A stretch of 13,115 nucleotides of DNA from BOKV01 sp041987205 (GTDB taxonomy: Bacteria; Pseudomonadota; Alphaproteobacteria; Rhizobiales; Rhizobiaceae): the NCBI GenBank assembly GCA_041987205.1, contig JBHIWX010000106.1, positions 1 through 13,115 of the forward strand, given 5' to 3'. The notes beneath the pieces are model-generated. The model did not search any database. It had not been told where the DNA came from and saw only the letters and a program-made list of their open reading frames with translations. Below are positions 7,676-13,115 of this stretch, in pieces. Within the stretch, counting starts at the first letter, position 1. Each line of letters opens with the position of its first letter. Made by a program: the position numbers and the translations under genes.

Positions 7676-8986
7676 TTGCTTCCCCAGGAAATCATCCGGC
7701 AGAAACGCGACCGCAAGAAGCTCTCTTCGGAGGAGATCGCCGACTTCGTCACCGGCGTGACCGACGGACGGGTCACCGAGGGCCAGGTCGCTGCCTTCGC
7801 CATGGCGGTGTTCCTCAACGGCATGGACCGTGAGGAGACGGTCGCGCTGACGCTCGCCATGCGCGATTCGGGCGACGTGCTCGACTGGTCGGATCTCGGT
7901 CCCGCCGTGGTCGACAAGCATTCGACCGGCGGTGTCGGCGACAACATCTCGCTGATGCTGGCACCGGCGGTCGCCGCTTGCGGCGGCTTCGTGCCTATGA
8001 TCTCGGGGCGCGGCCTCGGCCATACCGGCGGGACACTCGACAAGTTCGACGCCGTGCCAGGCTACCAGACGCAGCCGGACAATACCCTGTTCGGCAAGGT
8101 AGTGCGCGAGGTCGGCTGCGCCATCATCGGCCAGACCGGCGATCTGGCGCCAGCGGACAAGCGCATCTACTCGATCCGTGACGTCACCGCGACGGTCGAA
8201 TGCGTGCCGCTGATCACCGCCTCGATCCTGTCGAAGAAGCTTTCGGCTGGGCTGAAGGGCCTGGTGCTCGACGTCAAGGTCGGTTCGGGCGCCTTCGCCC
8301 CCTCGCTCGACGCAGCCCGCGAACTGGCGACCAGCCTCGTCGAGGTTGCCAACGGGGCAGGGCTGAAGACCACGGCGCTGATGACCGACATGGACCATCC
8401 GCTGGCGACCGCCGCCGGCAATGCGGTCGAGGTCGCGAACGCCGTCGATTTTCTGACGGGCAAGGACATCGACCGCCACCAGTGGAAGGTGACGGTCGCG
8501 CTCGGCGCGGAAATGCTGGTCTCGGCCGGGCTGAGCGAAAGCCTCGCCGAGGGTACGGACCGGATCGAGCAGGCCTTTCAATCCGGCAAGGCAGCTGAAA
8601 CCTTCGGCAAGATGGTTGCCGCCCTGGGCGGGCCGGCCGATTTCATGGAAAAGTCGGATCGATATCTGGAGAAGCCGCCGGTGCGGCGCGCCGTCTATGC
8701 CTCGACGAAGCAGTCCGAAGCCTGCAGGGGCCATCTGGCCTTCGACACGCGGCAGGTCGGGCTGACGGTGATCGAACTGGGCGGCGGGCGCACGCGGCCG
8801 CAGGACGCGATCGATCACGCCGTGGGGCTGATCAACATCGCCCGGCGCGACTGGGACGGCGAGACGCCGATCTGTGAGATCCTCGCCCGGGACGAGGCCA
8901 GCGCCGACAAGGCCGAGAAGCGCATTCTGGGCGCGATCCGCTCGGGCCGTGAAGCGCCGCTGGCGATCCTAGAACGGATCGGTTGA
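7676..8986 (+). CDS. deoA: Thymidine phosphorylase
   Basis: Phosphorolysis of thymidine and deoxyuridine to the base and 2-deoxyribose-1-phosphate, in the cytoplasm. The 436 residues cover the whole family length and resemble E. coli DeoA end to end. The N-terminus LPQEIIRQKRD matches the expected protein start, so the TTG at 7676 is taken as initiation codon, with GAGG at 7667-7670 five bases upstream. Motifs: phosphate-binding KHSTGGVGD at 81-89, SGRGLGHTGGTLDK at 110-123, IRDVTATV and ITASILSKKL bearing the Arg, Ser and Lys that bind the pyrimidine in E. coli, and VKVGSGAF. It is the last gene of the + strand run; the 42-bp gap before it is the widest in the series and lower in GC. The product deoxyribose-1-phosphate needs DeoB, not seen here, to feed DeoC. 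Confidence 0.96.
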   Translation: MLPQEIIRQKRDRKKLSSEEIADFVTGVTDGRVTEGQVAAFAMAVFLNGMDREETVALTLAMRDSGDVLDWSDLGPAVVDKHSTGGVGDNISLMLAPAVAACGGFVPMISGRGLGHTGGTLDKFDAVPGYQTQPDNTLFGKVVREVGCAIIGQTGDLAPADKRIYSIRDVTATVECVPLITASILSKKLSAGLKGLVLDVKVGSGAFAPSLDAARELATSLVEVANGAGLKTTALMTDMDHPLATAAGNAVEVANAVDFLTGKDIDRHQWKVTVALGAEMLVSAGLSESLAEGTDRIEQAFQSGKAAETFGKMVAALGGPADFMEKSDRYLEKPPVRRAVYASTKQSEACRGHLAFDTRQVGLTVIELGGGRTRPQDAIDHAVGLINIARRDWDGETPICEILARDEASADKAEKRILGAIRSGREAPLAILERIG

Positions 8987-9199
8987 GGCGGCTTTGTCAG
9001 CCTTCGCTCCCGCTCCGCGCGAGCGAGCGTTCACGGGCTGGCGCTTTGGCTAGTCGCCAAAGCTTGCCCTGCCACGCAGGGAGGGAGTTGTCCTTGCTGT
9101 CTCACTTGCCGGCTCCCCCCGCGAGCGAAGAGCGAGCCGGACCGTTGGTCCGCCCCTGCGGAGGCCCCAAGCGAAGCGAGGGTGGGGCCGTGAGCAAAT
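8987..9199. repeat. Non-coding, hairpin-rich intergenic element between convergent genes
   Basis: A 213-bp stretch between the deoA stop and the stop of the minus-strand protease with no convincing gene. It contains a run of inverted repeats: CGCTC/GAGCG at 9011-9025, GCTTTGGC/GCCAAAGC at 9043-9063, CCCTGC/GCAGGG at 9067-9081, CCGGCTC/GAGCCGG at 9109-9140, CGGACC/GGTCCG at 9138-9152 and GGCCCC/GGGGCC at 9163-9189. Words such as GCGAGCGAAG and AAGCGAAGCGAG recur. The texture is that of dispersed palindromic elements found between genes in rhizobia (RIME or REP-like), but repetition elsewhere in the genome cannot be seen from one window. It may also end transcription from both sides. Confidence 0.5.
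9043..9063 (+). terminator. Perfect 8-bp hairpin downstream of deoA (possible terminator)
   Basis: GCTTTGGC and GCCAAAGC pair perfectly around a 5-base loop TAGTC, 56 bases after the deoA stop. The following bases (TTGCCC) are poor in T, so it is not a classical intrinsic terminator; it could stabilise the 3' end or act with the neighbouring hairpins. Confidence 0.35.
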
Positions 9200-9736
9200 T
9201 TATTGCGTCAGCACCAGACGGTCGGATTCGAACTCGAACTTCTTCAGCCGGTTCAGGAAGCTCATGCCGAGCAGGATGGTCGACAGGGCGCCGTCACGCG
9301 CCACGGTCGCCGGCACGTCGTGCACGATGACTCGACCGATCTCGACCTCGTCGATCGTCGCGCGCGCGGCCTCGGCTATCCCGTTGGCGGTGCGCACACG
9401 ATAGCGGAAATCGGCTTCGGTCAGCCTGATGCCGAGTCGTCGCGCCGTCGTCTCGTTGATCGCGACCATGGTCGCGCCGGTGTCGACGAGCACGTCGTAG
9501 CGCCTGCCATTGAGCAGCGCGCTGGCGACGAAATGGCCGGAACGGTCGCGCTCGATGCGCGCCATGCGGCCCGCAAGCGGGTTGAAGCTGTCCTTGTTGT
9601 CCTCGAGCCGGGCCGACTGCGCGCGGCCGGTCTCAACGTCCTCACCGCGATTGGCATCGATCTGCGACTGCAGAAGCGCCGGCGCCTGTGTCGCCAGCGA
9701 GATCAATCCTATACCGAGGAGCACATATCGCCACAT
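9200..9736 (-). CDS. Membrane-anchored retropepsin-like aspartic protease (TIGR02281/clan AA family)
   Basis: A 178-residue protein with one N-terminal membrane segment (about residues 4-22), a polar linker to about residue 65, then a retropepsin-like domain. The catalytic motif is DTGAT at 85-89 within VLVDTGATMVAIN, followed by LGI, a TANG flap-like segment at about 116-119, and LLGMSFLNRL at 155-164, all standard for this family. One DTG per chain means it must work as a dimer if active. Proteins of this family are common in alphaproteobacteria; their substrates are mostly unknown, and the domain is probably periplasmic. Start ATG (9734-9736) gives the membrane anchor; AGGG lies about nine bases upstream. 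It is a single gene, convergent with deoA and downstream of upp on the same strand with 139 bp between, so co-transcription with upp is uncertain. Confidence 0.88.
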   Translation of the reverse strand: MWRYVLLGIGLISLATQAPALLQSQIDANRGEDVETGRAQSARLEDNKDSFNPLAGRMARIERDRSGHFVASALLNGRRYDVLVDTGATMVAINETTARRLGIRLTEADFRYRVRTANGIAEAARATIDEVEIGRVIVHDVPATVARDGALSTILLGMSFLNRLKKFEFESDRLVLTQ

Positions 9737-9749
9737 GGTCCAACCCTGT

Positions 9750-9769
9750 CGCCAAAATCCCGATTGGCG
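9750..9769. promoter_or_regulatory. Inverted repeat just upstream of the protease gene
   Basis: CGCCAA and TTGGCG are exact complements separated by 8 bases, 13 bases upstream of the protease start codon. The position would suit an operator or a leader hairpin over the ribosome site, but a 6-bp dyad can arise by chance in GC-rich DNA. No named regulator is implied. Confidence 0.25.
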
Positions 9770-9823
9770 GCGTTTCTAGCGCCACGAGGTTAGAAATGGG
9801 CTGACGACGTGACGATGCCGCGG

Positions 9824-9855
9824 GACAATTGTCGAAGGGGTTAACGAAAGGTTGA
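9824..9855. promoter_or_regulatory. 10-bp palindrome and CtrA-like half-matched box between upp and the protease gene
   Basis: GACAATTGTC at 9824-9833 is a perfect palindrome. Eight bases further on, TTAA-N7-TTGA at 9841-9855 differs in one base from the alphaproteobacterial CtrA box TTAA-N7-TTAA. Both lie about 90-120 bp upstream of the minus-strand protease start, a plausible promoter region. The one mismatch and short length make this only a candidate. Confidence 0.25.
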
Positions 9856-9875
9856 CCGGCGCGCCGCGGGGGCGG

Positions 9876-10505
9876 CTATTTCGTGCCGTACATGCGGTCG
9901 CCGGCGTCACCCAGGCCCGGCACGATGTAGCCCTTTTCGTTCAGGTGATCGTCGATCGCGGCGGTGTAGACCGGCACGTCGGGATGGGCGTCGGTGAAGG
10001 CCTTGACCCCTTCGGGCGCGGCCAGCAGGCAGAGGAAGCGCATGTTGTTGGCGCCGCGCTCCTTGAGCCGATCGACGGCAGCGATAGAGGAATTGGCCGT
10101 CGCCAGCATCGGATCAACGACGATCACCAGCCGGTTCTCCATGTCCTGCGGCGCCTTGAAATAATATTCGACCGGTTCCAGCGTGTCGTGATCGCGATAA
10201 ATGCCGATGTGGGCGACGCGCGCGGCCGGCACGAGATCGAGCATGCCCTCGAGCAGGCCGTTGCCGGCCCGAAGGATGGAGGCGAAGACGAGCTTCTTGC
10301 CTTCCAGCACCGGCGCGTCCATCTCCATGAGCGGTGTCTCGATCTTCGTGGTCGTCAGTTCGAGATCGCGGGTCACCTCATAGGTCAACAGCAGCGATAT
10401 CTCGCGCAGCAATCGCCGGAAGCTGGCCGTCGAGGTATCCTTGTTTCGCATGATGGTGAGCTTGTGCTTCACCAGCGGATGGTCGACCACCGTTACATTG
10501 CTCAT
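9876..10505 (-). CDS. upp: Uracil phosphoribosyltransferase
   Basis: Makes UMP and pyrophosphate from uracil and PRPP in the cytoplasm, the main uracil salvage step. The 209-residue length equals the family norm. I start at the ATG at 10503-10505 (MSNVTVVDHPLVKHKL), because homologues begin with this VxDHPLVxHKL segment and the extra upstream 19 codons are polar and family-unlike; AGGAA lies about ten bases upstream. Motifs: ASILRAGNGLLEG at 75-87, the PRPP-binding DPMLATANS at 131-139, and the uracil-binding C-terminus AAIDDHLNEKGYIVPGLGDAGDR at 182-204 (shown by HLNEKGYIVPG). Position 137 is Ala (codon GCC) where the family usually has Gly in this loop. It lies apart from the nucleoside operon on the other strand, but would reclaim uracil released by that pathway. 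Confidence 0.96.
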   Translation of the reverse strand: MSNVTVVDHPLVKHKLTIMRNKDTSTASFRRLLREISLLLTYEVTRDLELTTTKIETPLMEMDAPVLEGKKLVFASILRAGNGLLEGMLDLVPAARVAHIGIYRDHDTLEPVEYYFKAPQDMENRLVIVVDPMLATANSSIAAVDRLKERGANNMRFLCLLAAPEGVKAFTDAHPDVPVYTAAIDDHLNEKGYIVPGLGDAGDRMYGTK

Positions 10506-10683
10506 CGGATTCCGGTTCCTGCCTGACGTCTGTTTGAATGCGTGCCGGGACCAGCATGCCAAGCGCGGTCGACGGAATCCAAGTTGAAAATCGCGTCATG
10601 CGACCTTGTTCACCGCAAATTTGGCTGGCAAAGTCGCCCGCGACACGGCCGGGAGGGTCGACAATGAACGGGAATGGCACAAA
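10506..10683. other. Divergent intergenic region between upp and the CoxG gene
   Basis: This 178-bp non-coding stretch must hold the promoter of upp (minus) and that of the CoxG-family gene (plus). A possible plus-strand -35 is TTGAAA at 10584-10589 with a poor -10 (TGTTCA) 17 bases on; for upp no good pair stands out. I see no strong operator or hairpin. The lower GC of 10581-10625 supports promoter function. Confidence 0.4.
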
Positions 10684-11139
10684 ATGGATCTGACGGGTGA
10701 ATATGTCATCGCCGCCGAACGGCAGGCGGTCTGGGAAGCTTTGAACGATCCGGACGTGCTGCGCGAATGCATTCCGGGCTGCCAGTCGCTGGAGATGCAG
10801 TCGCCGACGGAGATGACGGCGACCGTCGTGACCAAGATCGGGCCGGTCAAGGCGAAGTTCACCGGCGAGGTAACGCTTTCCAACATCGAGGCGCCGGTCA
10901 GCTACACGATCTCGGGCGAGGGCAAGGGCGGCATTGCGGGCTTTGCCAAGGGTGGCGCCGATGTCCATCTCGACGAGGTCGAGGACGGCACGAAGCTTTC
11001 CTATGCGGTCAAGGCGCAGGTCGGCGGCAAGCTCGCGCAGCTCGGCTCGCGGTTGATCGATTCCACCGCCAAGAAGCTCGCCGAGCAGTTCTTCAGCAAT
11101 TTCGCGCAAAAAGTCGCCGGCGAACCGCCGGTCGCCTGA
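10684..11139 (+). CDS. CoxG family protein (SRPBCC/carbon monoxide dehydrogenase subunit G domain)
   Basis: A 151-residue single-domain protein of the SRPBCC lipid/ligand-binding fold. Family signatures are MDLTGEY at 1-7, VWEALNDPDVLRECIPGCQSLE at 17-38 (the ALNDPxVLxxCIPGC motif), IGPVKAKFTGEV at 52-63, and GGIAGFAKGGADVHL at 82-96; the C-terminal helix is LIDSTAKKLAEQFF. CoxG proteins are linked to membrane recruitment or maturation of aerobic CO dehydrogenases and similar molybdenum hydroxylases, but no coxMSL-type gene is visible here, so its actual role is unknown. Start: the ATG at 10684 gives the canonical N-terminus; GGGA at 10670-10673 is a modest ribosome site. Open frame back to a TTG at 10606 lacks family similarity. 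It is a single gene, ending 17 bp before the convergent lapA-domain gene. Confidence 0.87.
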   Translation: MDLTGEYVIAAERQAVWEALNDPDVLRECIPGCQSLEMQSPTEMTATVVTKIGPVKAKFTGEVTLSNIEAPVSYTISGEGKGGIAGFAKGGADVHLDEVEDGTKLSYAVKAQVGGKLAQLGSRLIDSTAKKLAEQFFSNFAQKVAGEPPVA

Positions 11140-11156
11140 TCGGAACCGGAACGGCT

Positions 11157-11543
11157 TCAGGCAGCCCGGCTGTCACCGCCGGGCGCCGGCAGGCTGCCCG
11201 AAGCGCCGGTGGACTGGCTGGCCGACAGGCTGGCGGCGAGTTCATCGATGCGCTTGCGGTTTTCCTCGGCCTCATCGCGCCATCTGCGCGCCTGGCCGCG
11301 CTCGCGCCGCGCCTCCTTGCGATATTTACCCTGCCCGAACCACACGGCGATACCGCCGATCACCATGCCGAGCAGCAGGGCGGCGAACAGGAAGGCGAAG
11401 AAGGGCCAGTCGAGCGAAAGCGCGGGATCGACGTCGTTGAACGGGTCAAGCCTCAGCGTGACGTGCTGGCGGTTGGCGACCGAAAGCACGATCAGGGCGA
11501 TGCCGATCGGCAGCAGCAGGAACAGATAGAGAAGACGTTTCAC
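11157..11543 (-). CDS. LapA-domain (DUF1049) inner-membrane protein
   Basis: A 128-residue membrane protein with two hydrophobic segments, about residues 4-22 and 46-69, joined by a short loop with the family-typical ANRQHVTLRLDPF at 23-35. After the second segment a charged, probably coiled-coil helix rich in Arg and Glu runs from about 72 to 108, ending in a low-complexity Ser/Ala/Gly tail. This matches the lipopolysaccharide assembly protein A (LapA) domain, which in E. coli acts with LapB in control of LPS synthesis; whether the alphaproteobacterial protein does so is not established from sequence. The start is GTG (11541-11543) with GGGA about six bases upstream; the nearest upstream ATG is out of frame. 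It follows ihfB on the same strand after 55 bp and is probably in the same transcript. Confidence 0.85.
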   Translation of the reverse strand: MKRLLYLFLLLPIGIALIVLSVANRQHVTLRLDPFNDVDPALSLDWPFFAFLFAALLLGMVIGGIAVWFGQGKYRKEARRERGQARRWRDEAEENRKRIDELAASLSASQSTGASGSLPAPGGDSRAA

Positions 11544-11598
11544 CGGGCTTCCCGTGAGGTCGGATGCATGTTGTTTTCGTCGTGGCGGCTGGGAAGAC

Positions 11599-11880
11599 CT
11601 AGTCGTCGTTCAGCCGCTCGCGCAATTCCTTGCCGGTCTTGAAAAAGGGGACCCATTTCTCGTCGACCTGGACCTTGGCGCCGGTGCGCGGATTGCGGCC
11701 CGTGCGCGGCGGCCGGTTCTTCACCGAAAAGGCGCCGAAACCACGTAGCTCCACACGATCACCTCGCGCCAGCGCTTCGGTGATTTCCCCGAGTATGGCA
11801 TTGACGATATTCTCGACGTCGCGCTGATAGAGATGCGGATTGCGTTCGGCAATTGCCTGAACGAGTTCGGATTTGATCAT
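11599..11880 (-). CDS. ihfB: Integration host factor beta subunit
   Basis: DNA-bending nucleoid protein that pairs with IhfA; affects transcription, replication and recombination. The 93 residues are full length. The N-terminal helices begin MIKSELVQAIAERNP, then ELRGFGAFSVK at 44-54, and the DNA-binding arm RPPRTGRNPRTGAKV at 56-70, where Pro64 is the intercalating proline. The C-terminus VPFFKTGKELRERLN is the standard ending. Beta rather than alpha or HU is chosen for MIKSELVQ and the FFKTGKELRERLN end. The ATG overlaps the sppA stop by four bases (11877-11880), with AGGGA about ten bases upstream inside sppA, so translation may be coupled to it. Confidence 0.96.
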   Translation of the reverse strand: MIKSELVQAIAERNPHLYQRDVENIVNAILGEITEALARGDRVELRGFGAFSVKNRPPRTGRNPRTGAKVQVDEKWVPFFKTGKELRERLNDD

Positions 11881-12872
11881 CGCCGCACTTTCCCTTCGGA
11901 ACCCGGGAAGTCAATTTGCATTAGCGACACCAAACCGTCAAGGAAGAGTCGCCGTTCGATCGCTTCCAGCAACTTGTGGTTGCCAAATCCGGAGACATCG
12001 ATCCCGACAAGGCGGAGCAGGCCTGCAAGGGCGACCGGGTTGGAAATGGTTGAATCGCGGTCCGGTTTCCACTCGACAATCTTCAGTTTGTCGGAAATCC
12101 CGCGCTCCGCGACCAGCCATTTCTTGGCGGTCCTGATGTCGCCGATCTCGTCAACCAGCCCGTTCTTCAACCCCTGCGTGCCGGTGTAAATCGCACCGTT
12201 GGCGAGTGAGCGCGCCTTGGCGTCCTCGAAGCCGCGGCGTTCGGCGACGAGGTCGACGAACCATTCATAGGAGTCGTCGACGACGCTTCCGAGCATGCGA
12301 CGGGCCTCTTCCGTGGTCGGGTGGAAGGGCGACGGCTCGGCCTTGAGCGGCGAGGATTTGACCTCGTCGACCTCGACGCCGAGCTTTTCGAGCAGGCCGG
12401 AGACCTCGCCATACTGGATGTAGACGCCGATCGAGCCGACCATGGAGGTGCGGCGCGAGACGATGTGGTCGGACGCGCAGGCGATCATGTAGCCGGCGGA
12501 GGCTGCCAGCGTACCGACGCTGGAGGCGACCGGCTTTTCGGCGGCCAGATCGCGCAGCGCCTCGTAGATGGCTTCGCCGCCGACGGTCGAGCCGCCCGGC
12601 GAGGAAATGTCGAGGATGACGGCCTTGACGCGCTTCTTCTTCTTCAGATCCTCGATCAGGTCGAGTGTCGGCTGATCGTTGGTGATCACGCCGGAGATCT
12701 TCAAGCGCGCGATATGGTCGGAGCCCTTGTCCGACAGTTTCTCGCCGAGCCCGCTGGCGGCGAACAGGGCAATCAGGAAGGCGGCGAGCACGACGAGGCT
12801 GGCGAGCCGCCAGAAGGTCACCTTTCGCCTCAGCCGGCGCCGGTCGATGATCTCGTCAACGTTCTGGGCCAT
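11877..12872 (-). CDS. sppA: Signal peptide peptidase SppA, short (36 kDa-type) S49 serine protease
   Basis: Inner-membrane protease that degrades cleaved signal peptides, with its catalytic domain outside the membrane. 331 residues: a basic cytoplasmic N-terminus (RRRLRRK), one membrane anchor at about 22-40, then a single S49 domain. ISSPGGSTVGG at 89-99, nucleophile Ser125 in GTLAASAGY at 120-128, SMVGSIGVY at 143-151, and the general-base Lys177 in SSPLKAEPSPF form a complete Ser/Lys dyad. It has one S49 domain, unlike the 67 kDa E. coli SppA. Start at ATG 12870-12872 is favoured by GAGGA five bases upstream and by homologue-like MAQNVDEIIDRRRLRR; the open frame further upstream is Arg/His-rich and unlikely. 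First gene of the sppA-ihfB-lapA group, overlapping ihfB by 4 nt. Confidence 0.94.
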   Translation of the reverse strand: MAQNVDEIIDRRRLRRKVTFWRLASLVVLAAFLIALFAASGLGEKLSDKGSDHIARLKISGVITNDQPTLDLIEDLKKKKRVKAVILDISSPGGSTVGGEAIYEALRDLAAEKPVASSVGTLAASAGYMIACASDHIVSRRTSMVGSIGVYIQYGEVSGLLEKLGVEVDEVKSSPLKAEPSPFHPTTEEARRMLGSVVDDSYEWFVDLVAERRGFEDAKARSLANGAIYTGTQGLKNGLVDEIGDIRTAKKWLVAERGISDKLKIVEWKPDRDSTISNPVALAGLLRLVGIDVSGFGNHKLLEAIERRLFLDGLVSLMQIDFPGSEGKVRR

Positions 12873-12907
12873 GGAATTCCTCGCAGAATGCGCGTGCCGA
12901 TCCGCGC

Positions 12908-12935
12908 TAGATACATTGCCGGCGTTATGGCGCAA
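12908..12935 (-). promoter_or_regulatory. Possible sigma-70-like promoter of sppA
   Basis: On the minus strand, TTGCGC (12930-12935) and TATCTA (12908-12913) are 16 bases apart, giving a start of transcription about 28 bases ahead of the sppA ATG. The -35 fits well at TTG and the -10 only partly. It is the best pair I can see in the region and no more than a candidate. Confidence 0.3.
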
Positions 12936-13061
12936 TCCGCCGGAGCGGTCCAGTCGCCACAACCGCGCAGGCATTCAGGCAGAAGCATTCGGGCGCAACT
13001 TTCGGGCGCGGATGTGACGGCACCCCCTTCGGGTGCCGGGCGTCGGCGCTGTTCATGGCAT

Positions 13062-13098
13062 TTCAAAAACAAAACGCCCGCGCGATGCGCGGGCCTTT
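13062..13098 (-). terminator. Strong intrinsic terminator, mainly minus-strand
   Basis: GCCCGCGC (13076-13083) and GCGCGGGC (13087-13094) form a perfect 8-bp GC stem with loop GAT. On the minus strand the stem is followed by GTTTTGTTTTTG, a clear T-rich tail; on the plus strand only CTTTCTCATT follows, so it may also work weakly in that direction. It would end a minus-strand transcript entering from beyond the window, before the sppA promoter. Confidence 0.8.
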
Positions 13099-13115
13099 CT
13101 CATTGTTCAACTGAG

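Larger units (their letters stand above)
12873..13115. other. Gene-free stretch at the right end of the window
   Basis: About 243 bp without a supported gene. It contains the sppA leader, a 7-bp hairpin GGCACCC/GGGTGCC with a 5-base loop at 13019-13037, and the terminator at 13076-13094. In rhizobia the gene ahead of sppA-ihfB on this strand is often rpsA, whose transcript the terminator could close; that gene is outside the window and this is inference. Confidence 0.5.

Noticed and set aside
7181..8818. 545-codon minus-strand open frame opposite deoA
   Set aside because: Shadow frame; deoA is full length and conserved on the other strand, and the frame runs across the ALDH-deoA boundary without any domain.
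8983..9330. 115-codon plus-strand frame starting at the deoA stop
   Set aside because: Runs through the palindrome-rich intergenic element into the antisense of the protease; low-complexity Arg/Ser/Pro composition and no ribosome site.
9852..10526. 224-codon plus-strand frame opposite upp
   Set aside because: Exact antisense of upp, which has all its motifs on the minus strand.
11160..11202. GC-rich inverted repeats near the convergent ends of the CoxG and lapA-domain genes as a terminator
   Set aside because: They lie within the lapA-domain coding end and have no T-run; such stems are common by chance in DNA this GC-rich.
13019..13037. GGCACCC/GGGTGCC hairpin as a second terminator
   Set aside because: The stem is good but neither strand has a T-rich tail after it; noted only as part of the gene-free stretch.

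Overview
This 13.1 kb window is dense, GC-rich bacterial chromosome, most likely from an alphaproteobacterium of the order Hyphomicrobiales (Rhizobiales), perhaps a Mesorhizobium/Phyllobacteriaceae relative. The evidence is the codon bias, the style of the Upp, DeoA and IhfB proteins, the sppA-ihfB-lapA block and short 4-nt gene overlaps. No rRNA, tRNA, CRISPR array, insertion sequence or phage gene was seen. The genus is an inference.

Region 1 (1-8986, + strand) is one long collinear gene run for nucleoside import and breakdown. In order it holds the 3' end of a duplicated-domain ABC ATPase, two membrane permeases of the BmpA/YufOPQ-NupABC type, cytidine deaminase (cdd), purine nucleoside phosphorylase, deoxyribose-phosphate aldolase (deoC), an 803-residue two-domain aldehyde dehydrogenase of ALDH16 type, and thymidine phosphorylase (deoA). 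Genes overlap or lie within about 20 nt of each other, except for a 42-nt gap before deoA, so they are probably co-transcribed. The implied route is as follows. Nucleosides enter through the ABC transporter. Cdd deaminates (deoxy)cytidine. PNP and DeoA split nucleosides into base plus (deoxy)ribose-1-phosphate. DeoC cleaves deoxyribose-5-phosphate to glyceraldehyde-3-phosphate and acetaldehyde, and the ALDH plausibly oxidises the acetaldehyde. Phosphopentomutase (deoB), which links the 1-phosphate to the 5-phosphate, is not in the window; nor are the substrate-binding protein or a regulator.

Region 2 (8987-9199) is a non-coding, hairpin-rich stretch between convergent genes. Region 3 (9200-10505, - strand) carries a membrane-anchored retropepsin-like protease and upp (uracil salvage). 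Region 4 (10684-11139, +) is a CoxG/SRPBCC protein. Region 5 (11157-12872, - strand) is the sppA-ihfB-lapA group. The window ends in a gene-free stretch with a strong intrinsic terminator at 13076-13094.

The most notable observation is that the adjacent deoC and ALDH genes both belong to subfamilies better known from animals (DERA-like aldolase, ALDH16A1-like dehydrogenase). Together they suggest a linked acetaldehyde-producing and acetaldehyde-consuming pair. I did not find a clearly new multi-gene system.
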